The position numbers were made by a program, and so were the translations under genes. This document shows positions 45,457-46,225 of a stretch of DNA of 46,225 nucleotides, in pieces (positions within the stretch are counted from its first letter, which is position 1; every line of letters begins with the position of its first letter). The stretch spans positions 1 through 46,225 of the forward strand of contig NZ_CAKMLL010000031.1 of assembly GCF_927797785.1 (NCBI RefSeq), given 5' to 3'. Below the pieces are notes generated by a model. It worked only from the letters and a program-made list of their open reading frames with translations. It was not told where the DNA came from and searched no databases. Origin of the DNA: Candidatus Nitrotoga sp. BS (lineage in GTDB: Bacteria; Pseudomonadota; Gammaproteobacteria; Burkholderiales; Gallionellaceae).

Positions 45457-46065
45457 ATGAGTAAAGATCGTTTACATCGGCGTGATCTGATGCGTGAACG
45501 GCTAGCTCATCATGCCGCGCGTCTAATGGCCGAAGGTGGCATTACCGATTATGCTTTTGCCAAACGCAAGGCCGCCAAACAAATGGGCGCTGAAGATACG
45601 CAGCACCTGCCCAGCAATGATGAAGTTGAAATGGCGTTACGTAGCTTCCGTGCCCTGTATCAAAGTGAAAGCCATCCGCTTGCCCTGCACCAATTACGTC
45701 AGCAGGCGCTCGCCGCCATGCAATTATTGGAGTCCTTCCATCCCTTCCTCACCGGCTCCGTGTTGAACGGTACGGCGGGTGAGCACTCAGACATTAATCT
45801 TCTGGTTTATTCCGATGATGAAAAGGCCATAATGATGTTCTTGCTTAAACATAATCTGCCCTTTGAAGGCGATGAGTGGTCTGTACATCTGGCGGGCAGA
45901 CAACAAACTGTGCCCAGCTTTACACTGAAAACTGAAACAGGTGTACCGGTGAATATCGCAGTATTGCCTGAAAATGCAAGGCACAGCGGCAACCGCAAGA
46001 TCGGGAAACAAGCGGATATGGGTGCGGTGAAACGGTTGCTGGATGAACGTGTGGATAACGAATAG
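45457..46065 (+). CDS. Nucleotidyltransferase-like conserved hypothetical protein
   Basis: A 202-residue soluble protein. The N-terminal half is helical and basic (MSKDRLHRRDLMRERLAHHA, FAKRKAAKQMGAED). The centre reads FLTGSVLNGTAGEHSDINLL then VYSDD, which matches the GS-x(9-10)-SDxD pattern of the minimal nucleotidyltransferase fold, with Asn replacing the second Asp. The catalytic state is therefore uncertain. It follows mrcA by 6 bp and may be co-transcribed; its role is unknown. Confidence 0.75.
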   Translation: MSKDRLHRRDLMRERLAHHAARLMAEGGITDYAFAKRKAAKQMGAEDTQHLPSNDEVEMALRSFRALYQSESHPLALHQLRQQALAAMQLLESFHPFLTGSVLNGTAGEHSDINLLVYSDDEKAIMMFLLKHNLPFEGDEWSVHLAGRQQTVPSFTLKTETGVPVNIAVLPENARHSGNRKIGKQADMGAVKRLLDERVDNE

Positions 46066-46172
46066 ATACTTTATATAACCTGCGTAATAAGTTACGAATG
46101 ATTATTGGCCGCAGATAAACCTGCAGTAGCGTTCTACGCAGCCTTTTGCTCATAATGAAACGGTAGTCTTAA

Positions 46173-46225
46173 GGGCACCTCTAAAAATCCCCTATCTCTG
46201 TAATCGAATTTGCTGTGTTTTGCGT
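46173..46225. mobile_element. Start of an element sharing the MITE terminus (runs off window)
   Basis: GGGCACCTCTAAAAATCC at 46173-46190 equals the inverted end of the 141-bp MITE, but the sequence after it (cctatctctgtaatcgaatt) differs. It could be a full insertion sequence or another MITE subtype with the same terminal repeat. Only 53 bp are visible. Confidence 0.6.

Noticed and set aside
1-46225. CRISPR arrays, rRNA genes and riboswitches
   Set aside because: The only repeat arrays are coding or mobile-element repeats; no spaced direct repeats, rRNA segments or riboswitch cores that I recognise were seen.

Overview
The window looks like a chromosomal segment of a betaproteobacterium, most likely Nitrosomonadales/Gallionellaceae-like. 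This is inferred from the protein style, moderate GC, the betaproteobacterial gene neighbourhoods (mnmE-yidC-yidD-rnpA-rpmH; birA-coaX; aat-bpt-pyrD) and a PEP-CTERM protein. No 16S gene is present to fix the taxonomy. Housekeeping blocks alternate with a worn accessory stretch full of mobile-element debris.

Left part (1-13,116, all minus strand): a TonB energy-transduction operon (exbB-exbD-tonB, tonB cut by the window edge at an EPKP repeat); a secreted protein of 15 Sel1 repeats; birA-coaX with an ATGA overlap; maeB, a small helical protein and a patatin phospholipase in one apparent operon; and the long DEAH RNA helicase hrpA.

Accessory part (about 13,220-19,112): a HEPN-domain gene broken by one missing base; a group II intron that lost its reverse transcriptase but keeps domain V; a small YjfB-type gene behind a 17-bp perfect inverted repeat; an alcohol dehydrogenase pseudogene carrying a 141-bp MITE in its first codons and an IS3 fragment at its 3' side; a vapBC-type toxin-antitoxin pair; a ribbon-helix-helix antitoxin fragment cut by a second group II intron remnant; and a PEP-CTERM protein lacking a signal peptide.

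Secreted-protein locus (19,316-26,715, plus strand): a 1280-residue protein with six YVTN propeller repeats and eight Ig-like modules, two tandem-duplicated secreted proteins of about 235 residues, and a secreted protein resembling zinc-dependent phospholipase C. The genes are closely spaced or overlap, so they probably form one operon. This is the best candidate for an undescribed system here.

Middle part (26,800-32,567): a 168-bp hairpin element, mnmE, yidC, yidD, rnpA and rpmH with a clear rpmH promoter, an IS66-family remnant, a SPOR-domain gene, a second MITE-like copy, and a CAT-anticodon tRNA with its terminator.

Signalling part (32,900-37,383): an H-NOX haem sensor directly followed by a PAS-GGDEF-EAL protein (probable NO/redox control of cyclic-di-GMP), ending in a 52-nt perfect hairpin, and a convergent Ser/Thr kinase-HDOD protein.

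Right part (37,617-46,225): pmbA, divergent darP (yjgA), a carboxylesterase, aat-bpt-pyrD, a penicillin-binding protein 1A and a nucleotidyltransferase-like gene. The window ends inside another element that starts with the same terminal sequence as the 141-bp MITE.
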